Assembly: GCF_901709675.1 (NCBI RefSeq)
Contig: NC_051090.1
Span: 4,456,342 to 4,520,341, forward strand
Reading direction: 5' to 3'
Origin: Syngnathus acus
Lineage: Eukaryota; Chordata; Actinopteri; Syngnathiformes; Syngnathidae
Length of the DNA stretch: 64,000 nucleotides
Shown here: in pieces, positions 13,786 to 26,220 of the stretch
Layout: each line of letters opens with the position of its first letter
How positions within the stretch are numbered: position 1 is the first letter of the stretch
The notes under the pieces: model-generated
What the model was told of the DNA's origin: nothing
Databases searched by the model: none
Seen by the model: only the letters and a program-made list of their open reading frames with translations
Position numbers and translations under genes: made by a program

Positions 13786-14566
13786 GTGTCACGGAGAGAT
13801 GGTGTGCGAGTGGAAGCGAGTTACATTTTGGCCGTCGACCTGTTGGACTGTAACTTTATCGCAAAGTCATTTGGGAGAGCGGAGGAGGCTCGCTCCCACT
13901 CGCCCTTCTCTCATTTATTTTCATTTTCAAAACATTCCTTTTTTTTTTCTTGCCCATCTTTTATACTTTGTGCCTTTGTTACTTCTTCTTCAGTTCCTCC
14001 CTCTTTAAGTCTTATTAGCATTCTCTGCGCACACATAATTGATTCCTCATGCCCGACTCTTGTGAAATGTCATTCATAATTCTGTGTGATAGTTATGCAT
14101 AAGTGTGTGTGTGTGTGTGTGTGTGTGTTTGTGTGTAAGTCAGTCTGCAGGCTCACACAGCAAAGTGGCCGCTGACCTATTTGTAGCACAGACATGGAGA
14201 ATGACAAATAAATCTGATTATAGCAAGCAAGCCTGGAGAAGAAAAAAAGAAAATACCACACTGAGCCAAAGCTGTCATTCACCCTCTAGCTATTTTTTTT
14301 TTCAATTATTATTATTACTTTCTGCATATTTAACCTTTATTTCACTTTGTATGACTCTGGCAGCCACATTAACGTCACGGAAGGCGCAGCAGGCTTTTTA
14401 TACAAGTGACAATGGATATGTGGGAATTTAGCTGCTAGTTAAGTAAGCCTTTGCACGGTCAAAGTACACACTGAGCACGTACACTTACTTACAAGACTGT
14501 ATGACGCAAAATTTGAAATTTTTTTTAAGAAAAAAAACTTACCGGATGCCTGCCCTGAGGGTACAT
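5632..14566 (-). CDS. tle2: tle2-like Groucho co-repressor, 5' part only (4 coding exons; 3' end outside window)
   Basis: Groucho/TLE proteins are nuclear co-repressors recruited by DNA-binding factors such as TCF/LEF, Hes and Runx; the N-terminal Q domain tetramerises them. Four minus-strand exons join without frame breaks: MYPQGRHP, then [11 protein letters not shown]...[14 protein letters not shown], then [13 protein letters not shown]...HYIM, then [15 protein letters not shown]. This is the first 77 residues of the Q domain. MYPQGRHP and the PLQxGQ stretch are closer to TLE2 than to TLE1/3/4 or TLE5, and the position beside tle5 and gna11 agrees. All splice sites are GT-AG. The next exon (AEIVKRL...) is not found in bases 1-5631, so the rest of the Q domain, the linker regions and the WD40 propeller lie off the left edge. 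The paralogue letter (a/b) cannot be decided here. Confidence 0.93.
5677..9918 (-). other. tle2-like intron 3; no gene seen
   Basis: It holds GT tracts (7003-7028), an ATAA repeat (about 9287-9315) and the end of a Tc1-like dispersed repeat near 5824. No open frame resembles a known protein. Confidence 0.7.
5824..5875 (+). mobile_element. End fragment of a Tc1-like dispersed repeat
   Basis: TATACAGTGGATATAAAAAG leads into TCTACACACCCCTGGTCAAA, the same terminal module as at 53545. TA followed by CAGTGG is typical of Tc1/mariner-type ends. Confidence 0.45.
9919..9982 (-). CDS. tle2: tle2-like coding exon 3 (Q domain)
   Basis: Encodes [13 protein letters not shown] and then TEMQRHYIM, the nearly invariant Groucho Q-domain helix. 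The acceptor is TTGTGCAG and the donor GTGAG. Its 64 nt length equals that of the matching tle5 exon at 31677-31740. Confidence 0.96.
10256..10353 (-). CDS. tle2: tle2-like coding exon 2 (start of Q domain)
   Basis: Encodes [11 protein letters not shown], then [15 protein letters not shown], which starts the first coiled-coil helix of the Q domain. The acceptor follows a pyrimidine-rich CTTTCTCTCCTGCCAAG. It ends with two bases of a Ser codon before GTAGGC. It is 98 nt long: 32 codons plus two bases. Confidence 0.95.
12932..13130. repeat. Two-copy tandem repeat, period about 108 bp
   Basis: The unit running from AAATGCACACATAAA through GGAATCAATTACAGG to CATCTAACACG occurs at 12932-13023 and again at 13040-13130 with only a few differences. 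This is a recent local duplication in tle2-like intron 1. Confidence 0.93.
13747..13783. repeat. (GT)n microsatellite in tle2-like intron 1
   Basis: About 18 GT units. The run is seen directly. Confidence 0.95.
14543..14566 (-). CDS. tle2: tle2-like coding exon 1 (start codon)
   Basis: ATG at 14566-14564 begins MYPQGRHP, eight codons, followed by the donor GTAAG (phase 0). The start is chosen because the peptide matches the TLE2 N-terminus as I know it. The reading frame runs open upstream to about 14727 but without family-like sequence, so that part is probably 5' UTR. Confidence 0.93.
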
Positions 14567-14707
14567 GATCCCAGGAGAGGAGAGGCTTCCAGTCCGTTTG
14601 ATGGCCAGGTTAGTCCCCTGGCCCTCCACTCCTCTGCCCTCCACTGGTTCACAAAGTCCACTTCTTTGTCGTCTTTTTGCAAAGTCAATCCAATGCGCTC
14701 GTATCCA
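14567..14707 (-). other. tle2: Probable 5' UTR part of the tle2-like start-codon exon
   Basis: Upstream of the ATG the minus strand shows CTCATGACAG at about 14717-14708, a possible acceptor. The segment from there to the ATG would be 5' UTR joined to a first exon near 17.4 kb. This is inferred from splice-site shape only. Confidence 0.35.
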
Positions 14708-15298
14708 ACACTGTCATGAGAACACACAAGACTTAGTTTCCACGCTCTCCTCTTATCAAGTCGTCCTCCTGCTGCGATCAGTCAAGATCCAAACGTGACA
14801 ATTACATCCTCTCTCCTTCTCTTCTTTTTCGTGGTCGTCTCCCCCCACCTCTTGTTCCTCACGTCTCTCGGTGGCCCTTCTTCACCCGGCCGTCCACTGA
14901 CAGAAACATAAACACACAGATGGATGGTCTCCCTCTTCTAGCTTGGGCTTCCTCCTCTGTGACACGCTGCTGCAGAATGGAAGAGGAGGGATGAGGAGGA
15001 CAGAGAGTGAGTGAGCTTTGTTTTTTTTAAATATGATGGGAAGTAAAAAAAAAAAAAGAACAAGGGGAAAACAGGAAAGAAGAGCAGGTCAGTGGAGGAT
15101 CCAGCAGGCTTTTCAGCAGCAAGCCCTAGACTGTAATATATTGTGCCTGTTGGCTTCAACACAAACAGGACAGGCTGCTAAAGCTGCTCTTAAGGTGGAA
15201 TGGAGCAGATAGAAGGAGAGCAAGAGAGAGAGCGAGCGAGAGAGCGACATGGCTCAGTTATGGTCTTACACGCACACGCACGCACGCACGCACAGGGA

Positions 15299-15300
<2 letters not shown>

Positions 15301-15367
<67 letters not shown>
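15301..15367. repeat. (GA)n microsatellite
   Basis: About 32 GA units upstream of the tle2-like start-codon exon. The run is seen directly. Confidence 0.96.
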
Positions 15368-15371
<4 letters not shown>

Positions 15372-16960
15372 CAATCAGTCATGCACAAAGACCGATAAGG
15401 CATTGAGATTCCCAAACAAACGCGCCGACATTCATACAGCGATTCGTGACAGCTATCTGCGAGCGCACACACAGGCGCTATATTATTACTCACGCCATTT
15501 TTCAAGGAGATAACGCCACGCCGCCCCGGTTTTTACAATGTGTAGTGACATACATGAAATATTTACACTGCACTGAAAAATGATAGTATAGAGTAGACAA
15601 TTGGAATCTTCATTTTCATAGAAATTAATTTAATTTGTGTCAAAGTGTTAGTTCTGGAACAAAAATAAGGGGAAAAAAAATGGATTCGACATTAATAGTG
15701 GCCCGATGGCAGGCGGCCATGACGCCGCTCTGATGGGCCGCTACCCAACTTTAGATGTTGGCCCCATCGGGCCAGTCTAAATTTATAAATCAAGACTGCC
15801 AAAAATAATCCACTAGTGTAATTTTTATTTCGGGACGAATGTCACACATGGTCACATGATCGAGGGTCAAAGTCTTGGAGTTCATCTCCCGCTAGCTAGC
15901 TTTTGCGCTACATTTAAAGGGAATGAGTCGGCTGTGTTTTCTCCCGCAACGGCGCAAACTCCCCTTTTTAGCCGCATCTGTTTACGAAAATATTGACAAG
16001 AAAGAAAACAACGCGACAAAGCCTTGCGCCCACATGTCATTTTAAAAATCACAACCTCAAACATGAAGGCCATTAACACAACAACAGTCCACAAAAACAT
16101 CCCACGCGAGGACACATCTGCCTTTCTGTTTCTGTCTCGGCCGTTACCTCCTTTGCACGTTATTTACAGGCTAAGTTGCGTTATTTAAAGTCTTTCCATG
16201 TTGAGAGCACCGGCCTGGCCCAGACGTCTTTTGGAGTGCTTCGTACTGACTTTATCCGGGGCAGCTCCGCCTTTGAACTTGATCAAACAGCCATTAATCC
16301 CGCACTGTTGAATTGGATGCAGCCCGTCTTGGCATGTGGGTGCAGGGTTTCCAGTAAGGCGTTTGATAACAAGCGGGTCAGCCAGAGGGTAGTCCACAAG
16401 TGTTAATTATGGCCACATACAAAACTATACAATGTGGGACAGTAACAAACTACTTCTGGGGAACGCCCCTCCATTCAAGTTAAACTTCTTGTCTCATTAC
16501 AAATCTTATACTTATCATGCTTTAACATTTTCAAGACTTCTAGTGGACATTTTCATACCAGCAAAGGCTTTGATTTTGATTCATGAATTCAATGCCTTTC
16601 AAGACGGGAAACCTTACTAAAGCACAAATAATAATTTGAGGAGAATTGTGACCTCAGTATTTCAAAATGCAACATCTATTGCCCCCAGGAAAAAACAGAT
16701 ACGAGATTTGCCACTGATATCATTGACAACAAACACATAATTTCACTTCAGTCGGTCTTACTTTGTATAGAAATTGTATTGAGCTTGCAAACGGACTTCC
16801 CTACCAGATAACAAACACAGTGTAAAATAACAGTTCCCATGGTTCTACACAACAACAGGGTGGAATGTAGTTCAAATACAATAGAAAAACATCCACCCTT
16901 ACACAAAAGAGATTTCATTTACATTCTATTGTGTTATGTCATGACTGTATGTTTTTGCTG

Positions 16961-17000
16961 GGACGAATTAATGGCATTTCCATTCAGTTCAATGGGGAAA
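16961..17000 (+). repeat. Dispersed repeat copy shared with 33803-33841
   Basis: The segment around ATTAATGGCATTTCCATTCA, ending in TTCAATGGGGA, recurs at 33803-33841 with a few substitutions in the same orientation. Confidence 0.6.
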
Positions 17001-17405
17001 GATGATTTTTAGATATAATTGTTTTACTTTAAGAGCATGACTTTAATGAGCATCGTTTTGGACAGAGAGACGATTAAAAACAAAAAAATAGACTGACATG
17101 AAAGCACTCGAAACAAATGGTGGGTGATAGCGTACACTCGTGTGTTCGCAGTTATCGCTCAAATATGACCCGAACATAACAGCAATGTTTATCTTAATCT
17201 AAAAAACAACTTTCAGTCATTTGTAAGCACAATTATTTGGTTAGTAAAAAATAAACGTGTTTAATGTTTGAGCGTGGTTAAGTTCAATATTAAGCAGCGT
17301 CCATTGTTTGAAGGTGTGGCTTATATCCTGCGGATATTCACGAATGTAAATAACTATATATTCACTTATATTCATGAGAAAAGATGACATTTCGAGTAAG
17401 TCACC

Positions 17406-17720
17406 TGTCGTGAAGAGCGCCGCGCTGCCTTCCACTTCCTGGTTCAGTAACAACAAGCTCGGAAAAGCGCGGGAAGATGCATTTACGTCTCAATTTCGGC
17501 TGCCGCCATCTCCTCGTTCCACCTTAAAAACCCAGCTGGCCGGGAGTTCCTCCTCGCGCGCCAATTGGAGAAAGCTGAGCCAATAGTCTTCGCGAGAACC
17601 CCACGTTGGGTTCTAACGTCATAGATGATTCTGACCAATGGGAGTGAGGAGATGTCTGGGAGCGCGAGGGGAGGGGGGGGGAGGGCTGAGGAGTCTTGTG
17701 GGGATTGTGGGCATTGAAGT
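17406..17720 (-). promoter_or_regulatory. tle2: Probable tle2-like promoter and noncoding first exon
   Basis: The segment is richer in CpG than its surroundings. It carries CCAAT boxes in both orientations (17561-17568, 17580-17584, about 17634-17638) and a CGCGAGA element near 17591. A YY1-type element, GAGATGGCGGC on the minus strand (17502-17512), is typical of a site just downstream of a start site. A donor-like CGACAG/GTGACT lies near 17406 on the minus strand, which fits a noncoding exon spliced to the exon at 14.7 kb. No coding frame explains the segment. A promoter for an unseen transcript is the alternative. Confidence 0.45.
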
Positions 17721-18791
17721 TCCAATTATTCTGCTCGTGCGCGCGCGCGAACCACACGCACGCTCACGGTGGGCTGTCAGTCACGCTACGTAAACGCTCA
17801 CTAAATTCCAGGGTTAATTTCAACCCCTAAAGAACACACATAAAGAGGCGGTTTGTTTTATGTGGGCTAGATTGAAGATAACACGTCGAGAAAAGGGAGG
17901 AAGAAAAAGAACTCCATTCAAATCCGAGGCTTTAGTATTAATTCAATTATTATATAACAACGTATATCATTATTTATTATGAGACTTTCTTTAAGGATGT
18001 TGCACCATTCATTTGTTTGCTACAAGCTCATAAAAAATCTTAATTGAAAGAGTCAAAGTTCATGATGTTGTTTATTAACAAGATTTTCAAGGTAAAACTT
18101 ACAGCAAGTAGCATAATACTTTCTACACATGCTGCATATTTCACTGGTATTGGGAATATACATGAATATTTATAGTTCATGACATCAGTAAGAAAATTAA
18201 AAAGGATTTTTGTGGTTCTACCATAAACAGCACAATTATCAAACATCCATAGAATCCAACAAATTGCGATCAAAAAGTCATTTGTCAACAAATGGCTTTT
18301 TGATTGGTGATCAATAGAATTAGATCACAGCATTTAACTCCAACAATCAGTCGACCAATGCAAAATTGATCCAGTGGATGGAAGGATCGAAAGTCTGGAG
18401 AAACTCTACAATATCAGCCTCCATACCTCCAGGAGGTGCTAGTTCGCATCTGAGGTTATAACTCGAACCAAAACAGTAATTTTTGTGGGGTCTGTTGGGC
18501 GCCATTTTGTGACAACTTGGGCTGTCATACACACAGCACAAAAATAAGCGAACAGGTGTGCGTGTTTTTCTTCTGGTAAATAGGACAGGTTTGGCAGGAA
18601 AACAACATGAATTCATAAACAGGTTTTCAGGGTCTGGCTCATCACTTTTGTCATTTAATCCACAATTGTCCACACATTTCCATTGGAATGTCCTGAATGA
18701 AGGCGGGAGAGGGGTGTTGCCTTTCCTTTCATGCCAGCAAGCAAATATGATCTCGCAACCTTGCAGCGCAAACATTTAACGATGTGTGCTT

Positions 18792-18793
<2 letters not shown>

Positions 18794-18837
<44 letters not shown>
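18794..18837. repeat. (GT)n microsatellite
   Basis: About 22 uninterrupted GT units in the tle2-tle5 spacer. Confidence 0.96.
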
Positions 18838-18844
<7 letters not shown>

Positions 18845-20534
18845 GGGTGTTGTTTCCTTTGTGTGATGTTTTGACACTATATATGTGGGACATGTGCAGG
18901 GACCGCATGCCAGAATTAGCTGCATCCAACTTATTTCCTGCTCCCCAGCAGCAGGAAAGAACTGTGTCGCTCATGTGTGTGTGTGTGTTTGACATTGACA
19001 TATTTTCACATTGTTTTACTCCTATGATGTTCATGTGCTGATGTATTTACTGGATTTATTATTAATGCCATTGGTGCTTTGATACGAGGCATCATCTGGA
19101 ATAAATAATGTTTGGCTGACATTCTATCCTAGTTTCCGTTCGCCCGTCAATGTCGTTTCGTATTGTATGTTAGTAGTTAGCTAGTTGAATTACGTTAGAC
19201 AAAATGATATGGTTTGGATGAATAGACCATGTTTTAATTCTCTTCTGTTGTATGCTCTTGTGTGTTGCTTCACCGTTGGTAGCCATTACGCTAATGGATT
19301 CTCATTAGATGAAATTCGCTGAGTGACGAAGAAATAAAAGTGTTTTCAAGTGCTTTTATAGAAGTCTAAAAAAATACTATTAGCACCAAGGCTAGTGCTA
19401 ACAAAACATAAAAAGGTAATGGAATGAGATTTTGTCTGATGTCCTCATGTGAGTCAAAAGAAGTGACAGTGACTCGTCGCGCTATTAATGAGCTTTAACA
19501 AGATCCGACAGTCGGGGAAATGAGGCGAGCCGGCACAATGGCGTCGACATCACTCACTGTCCTGCCCTGACACGCGAGGATGTAAAGAAAGATGAGTGGT
19601 GAGGCGGCGGCAAGTAGCTCACTCAAGTCATCATTTTAGCCTGAGACGACTAATAAACGCGGGTGGCACGCTAGCAACGGTTAGTTTCCTGTGATTGTCT
19701 AGCATGTGTGTAATATTTAATTTAGCCAGCCATTTTGAAGCTAAATGCTGAAGTGTATATTTGTATTCATGCATGTAGAGTATGCAAATGAGGGTGCGAG
19801 AACATACATATCAATGATATCCCGTTATGTCGTGTGCACCACATACTGGTGTAGCGCCTACGTGTGAATTACGTGTATGTGTAATTGTACGTGTGAGGCA
19901 GGGCACCCGAGCTGGAGTACGCAAAGTAGTTCTGAGCCAACTTGGCACAAGGCAGTTGTGCGACTAATTAGAAGTGAGGCAGAGTGCAAAGAATGGACTC
20001 ACTGCTTGTGAGTGAGCTACACACACACATTTATATAGGTTATCATAGGTTGACTTGGAGACCTGGTTTCTGGTTTTGGCTTGCTTTGGAAGTTCAGTCT
20101 AGGAATGACATTTATCAGGCGGCCTTTTTCTGTCTTATTGTCAATTTGAAGACACCCAGAGAGTGAATGCATTATGTAAGTGTAATATTGGAGCAGCAGG
20201 GCTTCTTACAAGCAGGTGCACAGAAAGAAGACGAGAAAGAGCAGGAAACAGAGCAGATGCGTGTGAGGAATCATGCGTGGCACATGTGGTGTGTGTATGT
20301 GTATGTGTGTGTTTTGGCCTTGGTGCAGATGGCGGATGTCAGCGTTGAAAAATTCATGATGCCATGTTTGGGAGACTCTTCAGGGGATATTTTGATGTTC
20401 AACTGCTGGCCTTAGTGAGGGCGCACACACACACACAAACACACCGCAATAGCTAGCAAAAACTGATGTAAGGAACACTCTATGAACTGGATTCTCCCTC
20501 AGCATTCTGCATGACAAGACCTCAATGACCCTCG

Positions 20535-20625
20535 CATGCACATCTTTAGAATGTGGGAGGAAGCCAGCATAGGCCTCGCAAACCACTGCAAGTGCACAAA
20601 GGGAGAACATGCAAAGTGAATGAAC
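20535..20625 (-). repeat. SINE-like repeat fragment, reverse orientation
   Basis: AGAATGTGGGAGGAAGCC and GGGAGAACATGCAAAGTG are, in reverse, the ...GCATGTTCTCCC... and ...TTCCTCCCACATTC... modules of a dispersed teleost repeat family. Copies of related modules appear near 1563-1660, 56884-57110 and 59030-59120. Confidence 0.45.
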
Positions 20626-22257
20626 TGATGGGACGGATGGAGGCGGGGGAGTCACTCTGTAGAGCGAGCGTGGAACAGGGTGACTCGATGTCCGATGACA
20701 TCCGAGGAACACTTAGGCAGCGAGCGCCAGCCCAAGGGACGCACACACACACACATGGATGACAATGCTCGCTCAATGTCACTTTTGCATTTGGATGAAC
20801 GTGCTCATTGCTTGCTCGTCTATGCGCACGCATTTAAAACTACAGCTGTTTGAATAAAAATCAGATTCAGGTAACGTGTGCAAAAAATATATATTTTCCC
20901 TATCACGTGCACTAATAGTCTCCCATGAGTCATCGCATTCATCATTTGGGGCCTTGATGACTGACCGGCTTTCTGCACGTCGCAATTACGGGATGATAAA
21001 CGAGGCTGGGTGCCGCATCGCACTATTGAGACAGCGGGGAGCGCCTCAATTACACGGCAGACGGGCAAGTGAGCAAGAAAGGACGAGTGGAAACTCACCG
21101 GGAGCTGACCGCACGAAAACCACAAAATAACGCTCATGGGACGCCTGCGTGGAGGGAGATGGGTCAGATGAATCGGAGCATCCCATTAAAAAAACAAACA
21201 GTGCAACGACTGGATTTCTTCAAATCAAAACGATCTGTCAGCACTGTATATACGCCTTGGCCACCGGGGGGCAGTATAAGAGGACTGCTCATTGAGAGGT
21301 CTCAACTCCTCTCAGCTCACCAGTACAATGCAAATATCTGTTGTTCTTGGCAGAGGATAAAGAATATATGACTGTAAGTAACTCTCTTTTTGGGGTTAAT
21401 AAAAGAAGGCTCCAATTTAAAAAAAAAAAGAAAACAGGAAGAGGCCTGGCTACAGCTGCAGCTATTGCATGCAGTTAGCCGGAGGTGTTTTCACACTTGG
21501 GCTGTGGATGATAGATGAAGGTCGTACAATGTGTGTATGAATTAGTGATGAGGATCGTGATGAAACAAACAACATAGCCCAGAAGGTATACGGAACATCA
21601 CAAAGGAGACGCACATCACTTTTAGATGCCGGACTGAACCGGCCTGACCTTGGAGTGAACTTGAAAATCCTCAGCACCAATTCACCACCACCTGTGACGC
21701 TTCTTGTTTTAGCATTCCGGGTCCGCTTGATTTGTTTTGACAGACAGCAGAAGTTTGAAAGCGCACTTCAGATACCAATAGGATGCGTTATCCAGGGCAT
21801 GCGGCAACACCCGGCACAAAGGTTAGCATGTCTGTCTTGCAGTTTGGAGGGTTCTTGGTTTTGGGGCTTCATTGTGGCGTACCCGCCTTGGCCACCAATT
21901 TCTAAGCAGTAACAACAGCAGCAAGACTAATCGTTCTTCCTGGAGGATAAAGAATATACGACTGTTATATTGCCTGTCTACATGTGTTGCTGCATCTGGC
22001 TATGCATCTGGCGATGGACAACCAGAAGGGATGCGAGGCAAAGAGGGATGGGAAGACACAGAGTTAAAGGAAGAGGGGCAGATGGTTAGAAGGAGATAAA
22101 AACATGAGAATGGGAGGAGCAAGAGTGAGAAAGAGAAGAAGAGAAGGTCAGTTGAGTTGAAGAGGAAAGGAGAGAGAGAGAGCGAGAGAGCGACAGTGTG
22201 AGTGTGTGTGTGCGCTCTCACTGCTTCCTGCTGCTGTAGAGAAGCAGCTGCCACACG

Positions 22258-22475
<218 letters not shown>

Positions 22476-24163
22476 TAAACACACACTCGCACACATACAT
22501 ACACACACACACACACACACGGTGCTATGGGGATATGTGCAGAAAGCACAGACTGGGAGATTAGAAAAGCAGGCCAAGAGGACGCTTTCCCATGATGCAT
22601 TAGCAGGAGCATCCGCATTAGACGAGCTGTGTCAACACTGACTGCTGCTCCAGCTGAGGCCGACGCACACACCCGCCTGCAAGCACACACAAACACCTGC
22701 ACACACAGTCTAATAAGGAGCTCATCATGCCATTTTCCTGGTGTGGACCATATAAAAAGGCCATGCAGTGACAGTTTTGATGTCAAGGTTTGTGTCACAC
22801 AAAGATATAAAATATGAACACACACATACACACACCAATTAAAGCTCATCCATGCATTTTTGTGTTATGAGAAAATGCAGCACCAAATGTCCACAGTGGC
22901 AAGCAAATAGAGAAAAACAAGTTTGCAGAAACACAATCCAAAATGGCGAAAGGAGGTCAATAAAATTTAAAGACAAATGTCCACACATTAAATGTGTAAT
23001 GGGCTGTATCAGAAACAAAAACAAGAAAACAGACACACACGTATATAAGGGACAATGACAGATGGCCTCCAACGCATCAGCGGCAACGTTTTAGAGTTAA
23101 AAAAAAAACAGAGGGAAGCTTTGAGGTTACAAAGATGAATCATGTACGAGTGAAGGAGCGAGGGAGTGACATGTTGTCAGGAAAGAAAGACGGTATACTA
23201 GACATCATATCAAGATGGATGGATAATGAAGGGATGGATGGAAGAATGGATAGAAGAATGGACGGATGGATGATTGACACCCTCCCACACCCCGGAGGAG
23301 GAGGGAAGTCACACAGCGTGGTGATAGACTGCGAGACAGGGTGAGGATGGAAGGTTGAACGGAGATGGAGTGGGACTCGGTAATCAAGGAAAGCGGGAGG
23401 ACGAAGGGATGGATGGATGGAAGACGAGTGCGCTCTCAATGAGTCAATCATGATTAATCAATGCGCTTTTCTCTCGTTGCGCTTCTCATTGTGCACTAAA
23501 TCATGTGCATTCATTTGTGCTTTTTTTTGGTGTCAGAAATAATGGCAACTTGATCGACAACAAACGGGTTAATCAGATGTGGTGACGCAGCAAGTGATTC
23601 ATTCCTCAAGGTTATTTAAGGACGCTCAAGTCTCAAGAGTTAACAACTAGTTGAGTAAGTGTGACAGCAGAGAAGTGAGAAGAGAGTGGCCAAGGGGACT
23701 GCAAGTCAGTGAGAGTTCGTGTGCGTGCTACCTTTGGCGATACTTCACGTGAAACAAGAGCTCCCCCTAGTGGACGTACAGGGAACAACAAGCATCTCAC
23801 TCAGCAGGAATACGGTGTCCAGTTATCTTTAAATGTCCTTTTCCAAGTAACTTATAATTTTATGTTTGGAATAACAACACGGCATATTTGTTCAAAAATA
23901 ATGAAATGCTTTTTTTCCCCCCCAATCATTTAAAGTTAAAGTATTTTTTTTTTTTACAATGAAAAGTCCATTTTACGTCAGATTATTTTAGACAAAAAAA
24001 CTATAATAAATTAATTTTTATACATACACAGGATAGAAATTTTAAGATAAGTAATTTTAGACCTATATTTTTAGATAAGCTGCTTTTTTTTTTTAAACAA
24101 AAAGACATGAACTCACAGTGGTGAAAGAAAAGCGCGAGCAAGGCCAATTATGATTTGATTGAC

Positions 24164-24169
24164 TTTATT
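24164..24169 (-). terminator. tle5: Candidate tle5 poly(A) signal
   Basis: AATAAA on the minus strand (TTTATT on plus), about 1.8 kb after the tle5 stop. Other A/T-rich hexamer variants lie nearer, so the real end is uncertain. Confidence 0.25.
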
Positions 24170-25992
24170 TGTAAGGCACCAGAAGTCCTTCCTTACTGCA
24201 CAACATTTCATATTATTTCACATAAATGTCTGCTGTACTTTTGATAGTTTGCTCTTCCCCCCCTTGTTGTTGTTTAAATGTAGGTATGATGTAGGACACA
24301 AAACATTTCCACTTTCAGGTTTTACATTATACACAAAATAAGTATTAAAAAAATCAAAGGACCTTACAAAGCTTACAATGCTTGACGCTATGAGCTAAAA
24401 AGTTGCGAGATGAGAAGAGGGGGAAAAGGGGGGGCAAAGGTCACCCGCCTTAAACAGCAACAACCATCCAGATTATACTGTATGTACACATAAAGCTCTC
24501 TATGCATGCCCGAGTGTACGCTGAGGTCATCACCTCCAGTTATGTCAACTAATACATCAGGGTTTTTTCTATCAGGAGAGCCACAAGAAATGTATGAAAA
24601 ATATGATGGTTATTCTTATTATTATTTGGGATAATGGGTTATGAGCTTTTTTTTGTATGGCAGCTTGTGAAGCCACTAAAATAGACTACAATCCAACAAG
24701 TGCACTGATCACAAAAAGCTCCCGATAAAAAAAAGATGATCAAATTTGCTTTCCCTGTGGATCATGCGTTAACATGTGTGTGGTATGGCGACAATAAGCA
24801 CAGCATGAAAAAGAGACGGGGGAGGATGATGTGCTGTATTCAACAGCAGGGACACGGATGATGCTAAGTGCTAAGTTTGTAGAAAAGATGTAATCGAATA
24901 AAGTTCTGGTTGTATGCTTTTGAGAGAAAGAAAATGGGTGACATGTTTTGGGGGGGGGTATTCTTGAGAGAAATAAGTCAAAAAATTATATTATAAGTCA
25001 CATTTTCAGAGACAAAAGTGTGAGAATCAAAAGGTTTTGCAAGATGAATTGTCGGCAAAAAGCACTCTTAAGAAAACAAGAAAAAAAATCTGGATATTAC
25101 AAAGCTAAAGTTTAAAAAAAAAAAAGAACTTTAGAAAACTTGCTGCTGTTTTGGTTAGCAACCAACTTCATACAGGATCACTCTTAACTCTTTAAAGTCC
25201 ATCTGGGTGGACCATATTATCTAAATTGAGACAATTATACAACCCAATTCCACTCCAGGGCTGTTTACGCAACTCTATAGGTGCTGCTGTTTTGGGTAGC
25301 AGTGGAGTTACGATGTTCAGAAACATGCAATTGTAAAAGAAAGAAAATTTAGGAGTTTGATAGGCCAGATAAACAATTGCTGTGCTGACTATGATTGCTG
25401 TGTTCAAGAAAACTGGGAAAAGCTGACATTTCCCAAACGCAACTAAAACATTAAGCAGATTATACGTTAGAAATTGTCTAAATTGGACATCAGCTTTTAT
25501 CAGAACCCGTTCTACAGGAAAATTACGACTGAACAATGAATCAAATTCAAATTGACATTTCAAAGCAGTGGAATGAAAACGAAAATTTCAAATCGGCTGC
25601 AATTTGGAGGGGCGCTACATTTCTGTTGCTTGGCGGGTCTGAAATGATGAATCAATTCAAAAAAGATTGATTAACCTATTATCATGCCTAATTCTATTAT
25701 AATGCTCGATTCCCAGCGGTCTTGAATGCAGCGCCAGTGGTGATAAACGTGGGGAGGAGAAAAGAGGGGGGAGGAGGAGGAGAGAGGAAATAGGAATAAA
25801 GAGCAGGAAGCTTCATCATTAAAACATTCAATAAAAAAGAGACATGAAAATATGGAGAAAGTCGCAGTCTGGCGAGAAGCTCAGAGGCCAATTTTTTTTC
25901 CCGCGGAGAAGAGCGGAAGTCAGGGTCTCGGCGGTGAAACCTCAAGAGAGAGAAATAGATAGACAGATAGACCGGGGGGGAGGGGGCACCAC

Positions 25993-26220
25993 CTAGTCGG
26001 ACTTGTCGCCGTCCTCCTCGCGGTGGCTGTCGGCGGCGTCCCGCGAGGCCTTCTCCTCCTTGGCCAGCTGAGCCTGGGAGGCCAGCAGGGAGGAGAGGGA
26101 AAAGAGGCCGGAGGAGGTGGTGACGGCGGGCAGGCTGGGCTGGCTCAGGCCCAGCGGCAGGGGGGTCATGGGCAGAGCCAGGCCCTGGAGCTGAGACAGC
26201 TGGTGGGCCTGGAGCTGCTG
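25993..26220 (-). CDS. tle5: tle5 last coding exon (GP-like segment, stop)
   Basis: Encodes 75 residues starting [17 protein letters not shown], through a Pro/Ser/Leu-rich GP-like part, to the acidic end REEDGDKSD and stop TAG (25995-25993). The acceptor is CGTGTAG. Ending here with no WD40 exons is what defines TLE5. Confidence 0.97.
   Translation of the reverse strand, partial: QQLQAHQLSQLQGLALPMTPLPLGLSQPSLPAVTTSSGLFSLSSLLASQAQLAKEEKASRDAADSHREEDGDKSD

Larger units (their letters stand above)
10354..14542 (-). other. tle2-like intron 1; tandem repeat and microsatellites, no gene seen
   Basis: It includes a two-copy tandem repeat of about 108 bp near 12932-13130 and GT tracts at 13747-13783 and 14104-14128. 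Poly-pyrimidine stretches account for most open frames. Confidence 0.7.

Noticed and set aside
18347-18775. 142-codon minus-strand open frame in the tle2-tle5 spacer
   Set aside because: No family likeness, no splice or promoter context, and no recognised transposon domain. It is probably a chance frame or old repeat remnant.
25192-25563. 123-codon minus-strand frame downstream of tle5
   Set aside because: It matches no family I know and lies where the tle5 3' UTR is expected.
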